This document shows, piece by piece, positions 51,676 through 60,464 of a stretch of DNA of 64,000 nucleotides. Each line of letters opens with the position of its first letter. The stretch's first letter is position 1. The notes below the pieces were generated by a model. That model was not told the DNA's origin, did not search any database, and was given only the letters and a program-made list of their open reading frames with translations. The position numbers and the translations under genes are program-made. The DNA comes from Nonomuraea jabiensis (GTDB lineage: Bacteria; Actinomycetota; Actinomycetes; Streptosporangiales; Streptosporangiaceae), in assembly GCF_014204795.1 (NCBI RefSeq), contig NZ_JACHMB010000001.1, positions 5,902,501 through 5,966,500 on the forward strand. The letters run 5' to 3'.

Positions 51676-52886
51676 CGCGGGCACCCCTGCACCTGGCCGT
51701 CGCGCTCGACGGCGCCGGCTGGCATCCGGCCGCCTGGCGGGACCCGGCCTTCAACGCGCGGGAGCTGTTCACCGCCCGCCACTGGGCCGGGCTCGTCGCC
51801 GAGGCCGAGCGCGGGCTGCTCGACTTCGTCACCATCGAGGACGCCCTGGGCCTGCAGACCACGCGCCTCGACGGGCCAGACGACCGCACCGACGAGGTGC
51901 GCGGCCGGTTCGACGCGGTGCTGCTCGCGGCGGCGCTCGCGCCGCTCACCACGCGCGTCGGGCTGGTGCCCACGGCCACGACGACGCACACCGAGCCGTT
52001 CCACGTGGCCATCGGCATCGCGAGCCTGGACCACGTCAGCCTGGGGCGCGCCGGCTGGCGGGTCCAGGTCTCGGCGCGCGCCTGGGAGGCCGCCCACTTC
52101 GGCCGCAGGGAGATCCCGGCGCTCATCCCCAAACGGGACACGGCGGGCCGGTGGGAGCCCGACGAGGAGGCCCGGGGGCTCATCGCGGACCTGTTCGAGG
52201 AGGCCGCCGACGCCGTGGAGGTGGCCAGGCGGCTGTGGGACAGCTGGGAGGACGACGCCGAGATCCGCGACGTGGCCACCGGCCGGTTCGTCGACCGGGA
52301 CAAGCTCCACTACATCGACTTCGCCGGATCCAGGTTCTCCGTCAAGGGGCCGTCGATCACGCCCAGGCCGCCGCAGGGGCAGCCGGTCGTGACCGTGCTC
52401 GACCATGGCGGGTCGCCGGTGCCGTACGAGCTGCCCGCCCGCGCCGCCGACGTCGTCCTCGTCACCCCGCACAGCCGTGACCACGCGCGGGACATCGTCG
52501 AGCAGGTCAGGAGCCGTCCCAGGGACGGGCACCCGCTCAAGATCCTGGCCGACCTGCTCGTCCACGTCGGCGACGACGCGGCCGAGCGCAGGGCCCGGCT
52601 CGACGGGCTCGCCGAGCCGCCCGAATCGGACGCGTACACCTTCGCCGGCACCGCCGCCGAGCTGGCCGACCTGCTGCTGGACTGGCGCGAGGCCGGGATC
52701 GAGGGCTACCGGCTGCGGCCCGGCGCCGTGCCGTCCGACCTGGCGGCGATCACCCGTCAGCTGGTCCCCGAGCTGCAGCGGCGCGGCGCCTTCAGGAGCC
52801 GGTACGAGGCCGCCACCCTGCGCGGGCACCTCGGCCTGCCGCACGCGATCAACCGTTACGCCTCCCAGAAAGCGGACATTGCGTGA
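51672..52886 (+). CDS. LLM-class flavin-dependent oxidoreductase
   Basis: This 404-residue relative of the NtaA/DszA branch begins HLAVALDGAGWHPAAWRDP and has GLVPTATTTHTEPFHVAIGIASLDHVSLGRAGW. The C-terminal half keeps RPPQGQPVVTVLDHG but is shorter than in NtaA proteins. It overlaps both neighbours by four bases. It probably acts on a related organosulfur or organonitrogen substrate, or as the second component for a shared compound. Confidence 0.9.
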   Translation: MTRAPLHLAVALDGAGWHPAAWRDPAFNARELFTARHWAGLVAEAERGLLDFVTIEDALGLQTTRLDGPDDRTDEVRGRFDAVLLAAALAPLTTRVGLVPTATTTHTEPFHVAIGIASLDHVSLGRAGWRVQVSARAWEAAHFGRREIPALIPKRDTAGRWEPDEEARGLIADLFEEAADAVEVARRLWDSWEDDAEIRDVATGRFVDRDKLHYIDFAGSRFSVKGPSITPRPPQGQPVVTVLDHGGSPVPYELPARAADVVLVTPHSRDHARDIVEQVRSRPRDGHPLKILADLLVHVGDDAAERRARLDGLAEPPESDAYTFAGTAAELADLLLDWREAGIEGYRLRPGAVPSDLAAITRQLVPELQRRGAFRSRYEAATLRGHLGLPHAINRYASQKADIA

Positions 52887-53917
52887 AATTTCTGGCCATC
52901 ACCTTGATCGTGCATGACGGCCGCAAGTCCACCAACGAGCGATTCCGCGAGGTCGTCGCCAACGCGGTCCTGGCCGAGGAGCTCGGGTTCGACGGGTTCG
53001 GCGTGGGGGAGCGGCACGAGCGGCCGTTCATCTCCTCCTCGCCGCCCGTGGTGCTCAGCCACATCGCCGCCCGGACCTCCCACATCCGGCTGTTCACCGC
53101 GGTCACCACGCTCAGCCTGCTGGACCCGGTCCGGGCGTACGAGGACTACGCCACCCTCGACCACCTGTCCGGCGGGCGGCTCGAACTGATCATCGGCAAG
53201 GGGAACGGCGCCGCCCAGGCCCAGCTCTTCCACGTCACCGCCGAGGACCAGTGGGAGCGCAACCGCGAGTCGTACGAGCTGTTCCGCAGGCTGTGGCGGG
53301 AGGACAAGGTCACCTGGGAAGGGCGGTTCAGGCCGTCGCTGACCGAGGCCGAGACCTGGCCGCGCCCGCTCCAGCAGCCGGTGCGCGTCTGGCACGGCAG
53401 CGCCACCAGCAAGGAGTCGGTGGACCTGGCCGCGCGCTTCGGCGACCCGCTCTTCTCCGCGAACGTCACCAACCCCATCGAGCCCTACGCCGAGCTGATC
53501 GACCACTACCGGGAGCGGTGGGCGCACTACGGTCACGACCCGGCCGAAGCCCTGGTCGGGGCGGGCACCGCGGGCTACTACGCCGCGAAGACCTCGCAGG
53601 AGGCCATCGAGACGTACCGGCCGATCTTCGAGGCCCGCCAGGAGACCTTCAAGCGGTACGGGGCGCCGCTCGTCTTCCACTCGCTGGAGGACGCCATCGA
53701 GCGCAGCTCCATCCTGGTCGGGAGCCCGCAGCAGATCATCGACAAGGTGCACCGCTACCACGACCGGTTCGGGCACGAGGTCATGCACCTGCACGCGGAC
53801 GCCGACGGGCTGACGGACGCGCAGCACCGCGCGGCGCTGGAGCTGTTCCAGTCGGACATCGCTCCGGTGCTGCGCAAGGAGATACCCAGCAGGCCGTTCC
53901 CCGGAGGTTCCTCATGA
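52883..53917 (+). CDS. LLM-class flavin-dependent oxidoreductase
   Basis: This 344-residue bacterial luciferase-like protein begins MKFLAITLIVHDGRKSTNERF. The barrel has GFDGFGVGERHERPFISSSP, TSHIRLFTAVTTLSLLDPVRAYEDYATLDHLSGGR and IGKGNG. SLEDAIERSSILVGSPQQI is the typical substrate-channel end. It belongs to a different sub-branch from the NtaA type, nearer to alkanal or alkane monooxygenases. Gene ends overlap the neighbours by four bases. A reductase from the same island would supply FMNH2. Confidence 0.9.
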   Translation: MKFLAITLIVHDGRKSTNERFREVVANAVLAEELGFDGFGVGERHERPFISSSPPVVLSHIAARTSHIRLFTAVTTLSLLDPVRAYEDYATLDHLSGGRLELIIGKGNGAAQAQLFHVTAEDQWERNRESYELFRRLWREDKVTWEGRFRPSLTEAETWPRPLQQPVRVWHGSATSKESVDLAARFGDPLFSANVTNPIEPYAELIDHYRERWAHYGHDPAEALVGAGTAGYYAAKTSQEAIETYRPIFEARQETFKRYGAPLVFHSLEDAIERSSILVGSPQQIIDKVHRYHDRFGHEVMHLHADADGLTDAQHRAALELFQSDIAPVLRKEIPSRPFPGGSS

Positions 53918-55023
53918 CGGTCCCCCTGTCCATCCTCGACCTCGCGCCGATCCCCTCCGGCGGGACCGCCCGGGACGCGATCCGCAACACCGTCGACCTG
54001 GCGCGGCGGGCCGAGTCCTTCGGCTACCGCCGGTACTGGCTGGCCGAGCACCACTTCGCGGCCGGCGTGGCGAGCTCGGCGCCTGCCGTGCTCATCGGGC
54101 TGGTGGCCGCGGCGACCAGCCGGATCCGGGTCGGCTCGGGGGCGGTGCAGCTCGGCCACCAGACGCCGGTGGCGGTGGTGGAGCAGTTCGGCCTCCTGGA
54201 CGCGGCCCATCCGGGGCGCATCGACCTGGGGCTCGGCCGGTCCGGCCGGCGCCGCGCCGAGGAACGTCCCCCGGCCCCTCCTTCTTCCGAGGCGAGGGTG
54301 GTGGACGGGCTGCTCATCCCACCCCCGTTCGACTTCTCCGCGCTGATCAAGGCGGCGCCGCACCTCGCCTTCCAGGCCTCGCTCCTGCAGCAGCCCGGCG
54401 CCGAGACGCCGGACTTCGCCGACCAGCTCGACGACGTCCAGGCGTTCCTGGCCGGCACCTACACCTCTCCCGACGGGCAGAGCGCCCACGCGATCCCGGG
54501 CGAGGGCGCGGAGGTCGAGCTGTGGATCCTGGGCAGCAGCGGCGGCCAGAGCGCGCAGGTGGCGGGGGAGCGGGGCCTGCCGTTCGCCGCCAACTACCAC
54601 GTCAGCCCGGCCAGCGTCCTGGAGGCGGTGGAGGCGTACCGGGAGGCGTTCAAGCCGTCCGGCGTCCTGGCGGAGCCGTACGTGATCGTGTCCGCCGACG
54701 CCGTCGTGGCGCGGGACGAGGCCACGGCGCGGGAGCTGGCCAAGCCCTACGGCCTGTGGGTACGCAGCATCCGCACCGGGCAGGGCGCGATGCCGTACCC
54801 CACGCCGGAGGAGGCCGATGCCCACGTGTGGAGCGAGGAGGACAGGAAGCTGGTGGCCGACCGCCTCGACACCCAGTTCGTCGGCGACCCGGAGGCGGTG
54901 GCGGACGGGCTGCGGGTGCTCCAGCGGGTCACCGGGGCCGACGAGCTGCTGATCACCACCATCACGCACGACCATGACGACCGCGTCCGCTCGTATGAGC
55001 TGCTCGCGGAGGCCTGGCGGTAA
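53914..55023 (+). CDS. LLM-class oxidoreductase, MsnO8/YhbW-like
   Basis: This 369-residue protein opens with LSILDLAPIPSGGTARDAIRN, the typical start of MsnO8-like proteins. YWLAEHHFAAGVASSAP and VGSGAVQLGHQTPVAVVEQFGLLD follow. The segment from about 110 to 150 is Pro-rich and less conserved. GGAGG lies six bases before the ATG, which overlaps the previous stop. It is the last gene of the box-C operon. MsnO8-type genes are often found in sulfonate clusters in other bacteria. Confidence 0.9.
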   Translation: MTVPLSILDLAPIPSGGTARDAIRNTVDLARRAESFGYRRYWLAEHHFAAGVASSAPAVLIGLVAAATSRIRVGSGAVQLGHQTPVAVVEQFGLLDAAHPGRIDLGLGRSGRRRAEERPPAPPSSEARVVDGLLIPPPFDFSALIKAAPHLAFQASLLQQPGAETPDFADQLDDVQAFLAGTYTSPDGQSAHAIPGEGAEVELWILGSSGGQSAQVAGERGLPFAANYHVSPASVLEAVEAYREAFKPSGVLAEPYVIVSADAVVARDEATARELAKPYGLWVRSIRTGQGAMPYPTPEEADAHVWSEEDRKLVADRLDTQFVGDPEAVADGLRVLQRVTGADELLITTITHDHDDRVRSYELLAEAWR

Positions 55024-55036
55024 TTCATGTATGTCC

Positions 55037-55076
55037 AGTAGGAAAAGTTGACTTTAGGGGCCGGGGAACGTAGTTT
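55037..55076 (+). promoter_or_regulatory. Promoter with box D for the leader peptide and sulfonate ABC operon
   Basis: The box reads AGTAGGAAAA (complement of TTTTCCTACT) at 55037-55046, one base before the -35 TTGACT (55048-55053). The -10 TAGTTT (55071-55076) follows after 17 bp. Transcription should start at or next to the ATG at 55084, so the leader peptide is leaderless. Confidence 0.65.
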
Positions 55077-55083
55077 CGTGGGC

Positions 55084-55152
55084 ATGGGCCTTTACCTGAC
55101 CCGGCGCCCGCACGTGGACTTCGGCCACGTCGCCAGCGCGCAGTGTCGCTGA
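55084..55152 (+). CDS. Leader peptide of the sulfonate ABC operon (HVDF type)
   Basis: This 22-residue peptide starts MGLYLTRRPHVDF and ends VASAQCR. It matches the actinobacterial leader peptides with a RR.HVD....SA.C core that precede sulfur genes and are annotated as putative leader peptides. The Cys is the second-last residue. The ATG lies seven bases after the -10, so it is probably translated from the 5' end. It may sense cysteine or sulfur supply by ribosome stalling. The SBP gene begins 44 bp downstream. Confidence 0.75.
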   Translation: MGLYLTRRPHVDFGHVASAQCR

Positions 55153-55196
55153 TCACGTACCGCTGAACCCCCTCTCTCCCCCTCAGAGGACACATC

Positions 55197-56207
55197 GTGA
55201 TCAAGACCAGACATGCCCTCCTGGCCGCCTTGATGCCCGCCGTCCTGGCGGCCTGCGGCACGGCCCAGGCGAACCCCCAACAAGAGGTGAAGGTGCTGCG
55301 CTACCAGGGCAGCGTCGGCAACGTCACCTTCCCCGAGCTGGCCGAGGAGCTCGGCTATCTCGGGGACGTCAAGCTGAAGTGGGTCGGCAACACCACCTCC
55401 GGCCCCCAGGACATCCAGTCGGCCGCGACCGGGCAGACCGACTTCGGCGGCGCCTTCAACGGCGCCATCGTCAAGCTCAAGGCCGCCAAGGCGCCGATCA
55501 AGGCCGTGATCGGCTACTACGGTTCCGACCAGGCCACCTACAACGGCTACTACGTCAAAGACGACAGCCCGATCAGGTCCGCCCGGGACCTGATCGGCAA
55601 GAAGATCGGCGTCAACACCCTCGGCGCCCACCACGAGGCCGTCATCAAGGAGTACCTCAAGCGCGAGGGGCTGACGCCCGAGGAGATCAAGCAGGTCCAG
55701 CTCGTGGTGATCCCGCCGGTCAACACCGAGCAGGCCCTGCGCCAGGGGCAGCTCGACGTCGGCACCCTCGGCGGCGTGCTCAGGGACAAGGCGCTGGAGC
55801 GCGGCGGCCTGCGCCCCCTGTTCAAGGACGTGGACCTGTTCGGCCCGTTCACCGCCGGGTCCGTCGTGCTCCGCGAGGACTTCATCGCCGCCAACCCCCA
55901 CACCGTCAAGACGTTCGTGACCGGATTCGCGAAGGCCATCGAGTGGGCGCGCACCCACCCGCGCGAGGACGTCGTCGCCAAGTTCCAGCAGATCATCGCC
56001 AAGCGCGGCCGCAACGAGAGCGCCGACGCCGTGCGGTTCTGGAAGAGCACCGGCATCGCCGCCAAGGGCGGCGTCATCGCCGACCAGGAGTTCAAGACCT
56101 GGACCGACTGGCTGGAGCACGAGGGCGAGATCAAGCCCGGCCAGGTCAAGGTCTCCGACCTCTACACCAACCAGTACAACCCCTATGCCGGCGGGAGCGG
56201 GTCATGA
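55197..56207 (+). CDS. ABC transporter binding lipoprotein (sulfonate type)
   Basis: This 336-residue binding protein has a signal with lipobox AVLAAC and the SsuA/NMT1 fold. LRYQGSVGNVTFPELAEELG, AATGQTDFGGAFNGAIVKL and DLIGKKIGVNTLGAHHEAVI are visible. The GTG at 55197 has AGAGGA six bases upstream. It would capture an alkanesulfonate or similar compound. Its control by the HVDF leader peptide and box D, and the monooxygenase downstream, support a sulfur role. Confidence 0.92.
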   Translation: MIKTRHALLAALMPAVLAACGTAQANPQQEVKVLRYQGSVGNVTFPELAEELGYLGDVKLKWVGNTTSGPQDIQSAATGQTDFGGAFNGAIVKLKAAKAPIKAVIGYYGSDQATYNGYYVKDDSPIRSARDLIGKKIGVNTLGAHHEAVIKEYLKREGLTPEEIKQVQLVVIPPVNTEQALRQGQLDVGTLGGVLRDKALERGGLRPLFKDVDLFGPFTAGSVVLREDFIAANPHTVKTFVTGFAKAIEWARTHPREDVVAKFQQIIAKRGRNESADAVRFWKSTGIAAKGGVIADQEFKTWTDWLEHEGEIKPGQVKVSDLYTNQYNPYAGGSGS

Positions 56208-57010
56208 CCAAGATCAGCATTCGGAACGTGACCAAGACGTTCCAGGTCAGGGATGCCGACCAGCCCTTCACCGCGCTGTCCGGCATCGACCTCGACGTGC
56301 GCGAGGGCGAGTTCCTCACGCTCGTCGGGCCCAGCGGCTGCGGCAAGTCCACCCTGCTCGACCTCATCGCCGGGCTGACCGCGCCGACGTCCGGGGAGAT
56401 CCTCATCGACGGCGCGCAGGTGACCGGGCCCGGGCTCGACCGGGGCATCGTCTTCCAGCAGTACGCGCTGTTCCCCTGGCGCACGGCGCAGTCCAACGTC
56501 GAGTTCGGGCTGGAGGCCAAGGGCGTGCCCAGGAAGGAACGGGCGCGGCAGGCCCGCGAGCACCTCGCGCTCGTGGGACTGGCCGGGTTCGAGGAGCGCT
56601 ACCCGCACGAGCTGTCCGGCGGCATGCGCCAGCGGGTGGCCATCGCGCGCAGCCTCGCGTTCGACCCCGACGTGCTGCTGATGGACGAGCCGTTCGCCGC
56701 CCTGGACGCGCAGACCCGCGAGTCCCTGCAGGAGGAGCTCGTACACGTGTGGGAGCAGACCGGCAAGACCGTCGTCTTCATCACGCACGGCATCGACGAG
56801 GCCGTCTACCTGGGACAGCGGGTCGCCGTGATGACCTCCCGGCCGGGCCGGATCAAGGAGGTCATCGACGTGGGCTTCTCCTCGCGGGAGGGGGATCTGC
56901 GGGCGGATCCGGCGTTCGGGGAATACCGCCACCGGGTGTGGGGGCTGCTGCGGGAAGAGGTTGCGGCGGCGCAGGTGCAGGAGCGGAAGGTGGCGACGAC
57001 CCGTGGCTGA
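56204..57010 (+). CDS. ssuB: ABC transporter ATPase (SsuB type)
   Basis: This 268-residue ATPase has Walker A GPSGCGKST, Q-loop QQYALFPW, signature LSGGMRQR, Walker B VLLMDEPFAALD and H-loop FITHGIDEA. It energises uptake through the permease at 57003. The ATG overlaps the binding-protein stop (ATGA), and the permease start lies eight bases inside its own end. The symbol reflects family, not a proven substrate. Confidence 0.92.
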   Translation: MTKISIRNVTKTFQVRDADQPFTALSGIDLDVREGEFLTLVGPSGCGKSTLLDLIAGLTAPTSGEILIDGAQVTGPGLDRGIVFQQYALFPWRTAQSNVEFGLEAKGVPRKERARQAREHLALVGLAGFEERYPHELSGGMRQRVAIARSLAFDPDVLLMDEPFAALDAQTRESLQEELVHVWEQTGKTVVFITHGIDEAVYLGQRVAVMTSRPGRIKEVIDVGFSSREGDLRADPAFGEYRHRVWGLLREEVAAAQVQERKVATTRG

Positions 57011-57875
57011 CCAGAAACTGCTCGCCGGCGACGTTCACCGGCACCACCTCCCGGCCGCCGAGGCCCCTCCGGCTCCGGCATTGGCCTTGAGGGAGCCGGC
57101 GCGGCGGCGGTTCGCCGGCGGGCGGCTGCTCAGGCGGGCCGTCACGAACTCCACCGCCATCCTGCTCCTCCTCGCCGCCTGGGAGGTGCTGCCCAGACTC
57201 GGCGTCGTCGACCCCGTCTTCGTCCCGCCGCTCTCGGAGAACCTCGTCGCCTGGTACGACCTCCTCGTCGGCGGCCAGCTCCCCGAGCACCTCGAGGCGT
57301 CCCTCGCCCGCTCGCTGTCCGGCTTCGGCCTGGCCATCGTGCTGGCGATCCCGCTCGGCCTGCTGATCGGCTGGTACAAGCCGGTCGCCGACTTCCTCAC
57401 CCCGCTGCTGGAGCTGTTCCGCAACACCTCGGCGGTGGCTCTGCTGCCGGTGTTCACGCTGATCCTGGGCATCGGGGAGACGACGAAGGTCACCTTCGTG
57501 CTGTACGCGTGCGCGTGGCCGATCCTGCTCAACACGATCAGCGGCGTGAAGACCGTCGAGCCGCTGCTCATCAAGTCGGCCAGGTCGATGGGCCTCGGCC
57601 CGGTCCGCCTGTTCCAGAAGGTGATCCTGCCCGCCGCCGTGCCCACCATCTTCACCGGGGTGCGGCTGGCGGGCGCGTACTCGATCCTCGTCCTGCTCTT
57701 CGCCGAGATGGTGGGCGCCAAGGCCGGGCTCGGGTATCTCATCCTCGACACCCAGTCCAGCTTCCGCATCCCCGACATGTACGCGGGAATCATCACGATC
57801 TCCGTAGTCGGCCTGCTGTTCAACCTGCTCCTGGTCGGCGTCGAGCGCCGCTTCTCCACCTGGAGGACCACTTGA
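57003..57875 (+). CDS. ssuC: ABC transporter permease (SsuC type)
   Basis: This 290-residue permease begins at a GTG inside the end of the ATPase gene; an earlier ATG at 56961 would add an unlikely Arg-rich head. The first 45 residues are soluble, then six membrane helices follow (AILLLLAAWEVLPRLGVV first). The coupling loop is KSARSMGLGPVRLFQKVILP. The stop overlaps the TTG of the next monooxygenase. The symbol is by family only. Confidence 0.92.
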   Translation: MADQKLLAGDVHRHHLPAAEAPPAPALALREPARRRFAGGRLLRRAVTNSTAILLLLAAWEVLPRLGVVDPVFVPPLSENLVAWYDLLVGGQLPEHLEASLARSLSGFGLAIVLAIPLGLLIGWYKPVADFLTPLLELFRNTSAVALLPVFTLILGIGETTKVTFVLYACAWPILLNTISGVKTVEPLLIKSARSMGLGPVRLFQKVILPAAVPTIFTGVRLAGAYSILVLLFAEMVGAKAGLGYLILDTQSSFRIPDMYAGIITISVVGLLFNLLLVGVERRFSTWRTT

Positions 57876-59215
57876 CGAGAAAGCTCCACCTGAACGCCTT
57901 CCTCATGGGCGTCGGCCACCACGAGGCGGCCTGGAGACATCCCCAAACCGAACCCGCCCGCCTCACCGACGTCCGCCACTACCAGGAGCTCGCCAGGATC
58001 GCCGAACGCGGCAAGCTCGACTCCGTCTTCCTCGCCGACGGCGTGGCCCTGCACGGCAACGTCCGGCACAACGCGCTCGGCGGCCTCGAACCCCTGACCC
58101 TGCTGTCGGCCCTGGCCGCCGTCACCGACCACATCGGCCTCATCGCCACCGTGTCGACGACGTACAACGAGCCCTTCCACGTGGCCCGCAAGTTCGCCTC
58201 GCTCGACCACATCAGCGGCGGCCGGGCCGGCTGGAACATCGTCACCTCCGCCGGCGAGGCCGAGGCCCGCAACTTCGGCGTCGTCCGTCCCTCCCACGCC
58301 GACCGCTACGCCAGGGCCGCCGAGTTCCTGGAGGTCACGCGGAAGCTGTGGGACAGCTGGGAGGACGACGCGATCCTGGGCGACCGCGTCGCCGGCTACT
58401 ACGCCGACACCGGCAAGATCCACCCGATCGAGCACGCGGGGGAGCACTTCTCGGTCAGCGGCCCCCTGAACACCTCCCGCTCGCCCCAGGGCCACCCGCT
58501 CCTGGTCCAGGCCGGGTCCTCGGAGGACGGCAAGGAGTTCGCCGCCCGCTACGCGGAGGCCGTCTTCACCGCCCAGCAGACCCTGACGGAAGGGCAGGAG
58601 TTCTACGCCGACCTGAAGCGGCGGCTGGCCGCCTACGGGCGGCGGCACGAGGACGTGCTCATCCTGCCGGGCATCTCGCCGATCATCGGCTCGACCGAGC
58701 GCGAGGCGCTGCGGCTGGAGAAGGAACTGGAGGATCTGATCATTCCCGCGTACGGGCTGGCACAGCTCGCCCACATGACCGGCATCGAACTCACCGAGGA
58801 CGCGCTGGACGGGCCCCTGCCCGACGTACCCGTGGAGACGGAGGGCGCGCAGAGCCGCCGCAAGCTCGTCGTGGACCTGGCCAGGCGGGAGAACCTCACG
58901 GTCAGGCAGCTCCTCAACCGCCTGGCGGGCGGCCGGGGCCACCGCGTGGTCGCGGGGACGCCGGAGCAGATCGCCGACCAGCTCCAGGAATGGTTCGTGG
59001 CCGGCGCGGCCGACGGGTTCAACATCATGCCGCCGATCCTGCCCGGCGGCCTGAGCGACTTCGTCGACCACGTGGTGCCGGAGCTGCAGATCAGGGGCCT
59101 GTTCCGGTACGAGTACGAGGGGCGCACGCTCCGCGAGAACTACGGCCTGCCCAGACCCCCGTCCCGGTACGCCGCCGGGCGCGCTGCTCGGCGCGAAGTG
59201 GCGGTGGCGCGATGA
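57872..59215 (+). CDS. LLM-class flavin monooxygenase (DszA/NtaA type)
   Basis: This 447-residue enzyme starts at a TTG in a TTGA overlap, with GGAGG seven bases upstream. RIAERGKLDSVFLADG, GLIATVSTTYNEPFHVARKFASLDHISGGRAGWN and SPQGHPLLVQAGSSEDGKEFAA show the DszA/NtaA/SnaA family. The C-terminus ends RGLFRYEYEGRTLRENYGLP, as in DszA-like proteins. Its place after the sulfonate-type transporter and before an FMN reductase suggests it cleaves the imported organosulfur compound to release sulfite. Confidence 0.92.
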   Translation: MTRKLHLNAFLMGVGHHEAAWRHPQTEPARLTDVRHYQELARIAERGKLDSVFLADGVALHGNVRHNALGGLEPLTLLSALAAVTDHIGLIATVSTTYNEPFHVARKFASLDHISGGRAGWNIVTSAGEAEARNFGVVRPSHADRYARAAEFLEVTRKLWDSWEDDAILGDRVAGYYADTGKIHPIEHAGEHFSVSGPLNTSRSPQGHPLLVQAGSSEDGKEFAARYAEAVFTAQQTLTEGQEFYADLKRRLAAYGRRHEDVLILPGISPIIGSTEREALRLEKELEDLIIPAYGLAQLAHMTGIELTEDALDGPLPDVPVETEGAQSRRKLVVDLARRENLTVRQLLNRLAGGRGHRVVAGTPEQIADQLQEWFVAGAADGFNIMPPILPGGLSDFVDHVVPELQIRGLFRYEYEGRTLRENYGLPRPPSRYAAGRAARREVAVAR

Positions 59216-59736
59216 GCATCGTGACCCTCGTGGGCAACCCCCGTCCCGGCTCCCGCACGCTCTCGGTGGCCACCTCCGCCACCCAGGCCGTCGGCGACCG
59301 CCTGAGTGCCGCCTCGGAGGCGTACGAGGTCGTGGACCTGTCGGACCTCGCGCCCCACCTGCTCTCGCCCGTCAAGCACCCCGACGTGGGCGCGGCCCTG
59401 GAACTGGTGACCGGGGCGAGCGTCCTCGTCGTGGCGAGCCCCACCTACAAGGGCACCTACACGGGGCTGCTGAAGTCGTTCCTCGACCGCCTGCCGCCGG
59501 ACGCGCTGGCGGGCACGGCGGCACTGCCGCTCCTGGTCATGGGGGACCCCAAGCATTCGCTGGCGGTGGAGGTGCACCTGCGCCCGCTGCTGGTGGAACT
59601 TGGCGCCTTCGTGCCGACACCGGGGCTGGCGGTGCTGGAGTCGCAGATTCCGGAGCTGGGAGAGGTGGTGGCGGGGTGGGGCGATCGTGTGGCGCCGCAG
59701 GTGACCGCTGTACTCAAGGAAGGGGCGCTTTCGTGA
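59212..59736 (+). CDS. NAD(P)H-dependent FMN reductase (SsuE/MsuE type)
   Basis: This 174-residue flavodoxin-like protein has TLVGNPRPGSRTLSVA as phosphate-binding loop and ASPTYKGTYTGLLKSFLDRLP as flavin contact, like MsuE/SsuE. It makes free FMNH2 for the monooxygenases. The ATG overlaps the stop of the DszA-type gene, and the stop overlaps the GTG of the next reductase. Confidence 0.92.
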   Translation: MSIVTLVGNPRPGSRTLSVATSATQAVGDRLSAASEAYEVVDLSDLAPHLLSPVKHPDVGAALELVTGASVLVVASPTYKGTYTGLLKSFLDRLPPDALAGTAALPLLVMGDPKHSLAVEVHLRPLLVELGAFVPTPGLAVLESQIPELGEVVAGWGDRVAPQVTAVLKEGALS

Positions 59737-60407
59737 CGGAGACGGTGGCCGCCCGGGAGGCCCGCCGAGCCAGAGAGGCCCGCCAGGCCCGGGACGCCCG
59801 ACGCACCGCAGACCCCCGCCCTGTTCCCGGCTCCCGCAATGGGCACGCGTCCGAGGCGCCGGCGGTGCCTGTGGCGCGCCCGGCCCTGGAAGCGCCGTCG
59901 AGCGAGGGGGAGCCGGCGACGGGTGCGGTCGACGCCGACGGGTTCCGCCGGGCGCTCGCCGTACACGCCGCCGGTGTCGTCATCATCACCGCCCAGTCCG
60001 ACGGCATCCCCGTCGGCCTCACGGCCACGTCCTTCTCCTCCGTCAGCCTCGACCCACCCCTGGTCTCGTTCTACGTCGACCAGTCCTCCACCACCTGGCC
60101 CCGGCTGCGCGACGCGGACCACTTCGCGGTCAACGTCCTGGCCAGCGACCAGGCCGACCTGGCCGCCAGGTTCGCGCGCAAGGACATCGACCGGTTCGCC
60201 GAGCCCACCAGCTGGCGTCCCGGCCCCCTGGGCGCGCCCCTGCTCCAGGACGTCTCCGCCCACCTCATCTGCCTCCCGCACGAGACGGTGGACGTCGGCG
60301 ACCACATCCTGGTCGTCGGCCTGGTCGCCGAGGCCAGGGTCCACAGCCCCGGCCGGCCCCTCATCTACCACCAGGGCCGCTTCGGCCGCTTCATCGCCCA
60401 CCCGTAG
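59733..60407 (+). CDS. Flavin reductase domain protein (DszD/HpaC-like)
   Basis: This 224-residue protein has a C-terminal flavin reductase-like split barrel: VHAAGVVIITAQSDGIPVGLTATSFSS, DPPLVSFYVDQSS and LLQDVSAHLICLPHE. The first 65 residues are a repetitive Arg/Ala-rich tail (AREARRAREARQARDARR) not found in usual members, which may bind a partner or a nucleic acid. It is the last gene of the sulfonate operon and gives a second source of reduced flavin. Confidence 0.9.
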   Translation: MTETVAAREARRAREARQARDARRTADPRPVPGSRNGHASEAPAVPVARPALEAPSSEGEPATGAVDADGFRRALAVHAAGVVIITAQSDGIPVGLTATSFSSVSLDPPLVSFYVDQSSTTWPRLRDADHFAVNVLASDQADLAARFARKDIDRFAEPTSWRPGPLGAPLLQDVSAHLICLPHETVDVGDHILVVGLVAEARVHSPGRPLIYHQGRFGRFIAHP

Positions 60408-60464
60408 AGAAACGACCCAGGGCCGCTTTCCCGACCGGCAAGCATGTGGTCCTGCGAGCCCTGG

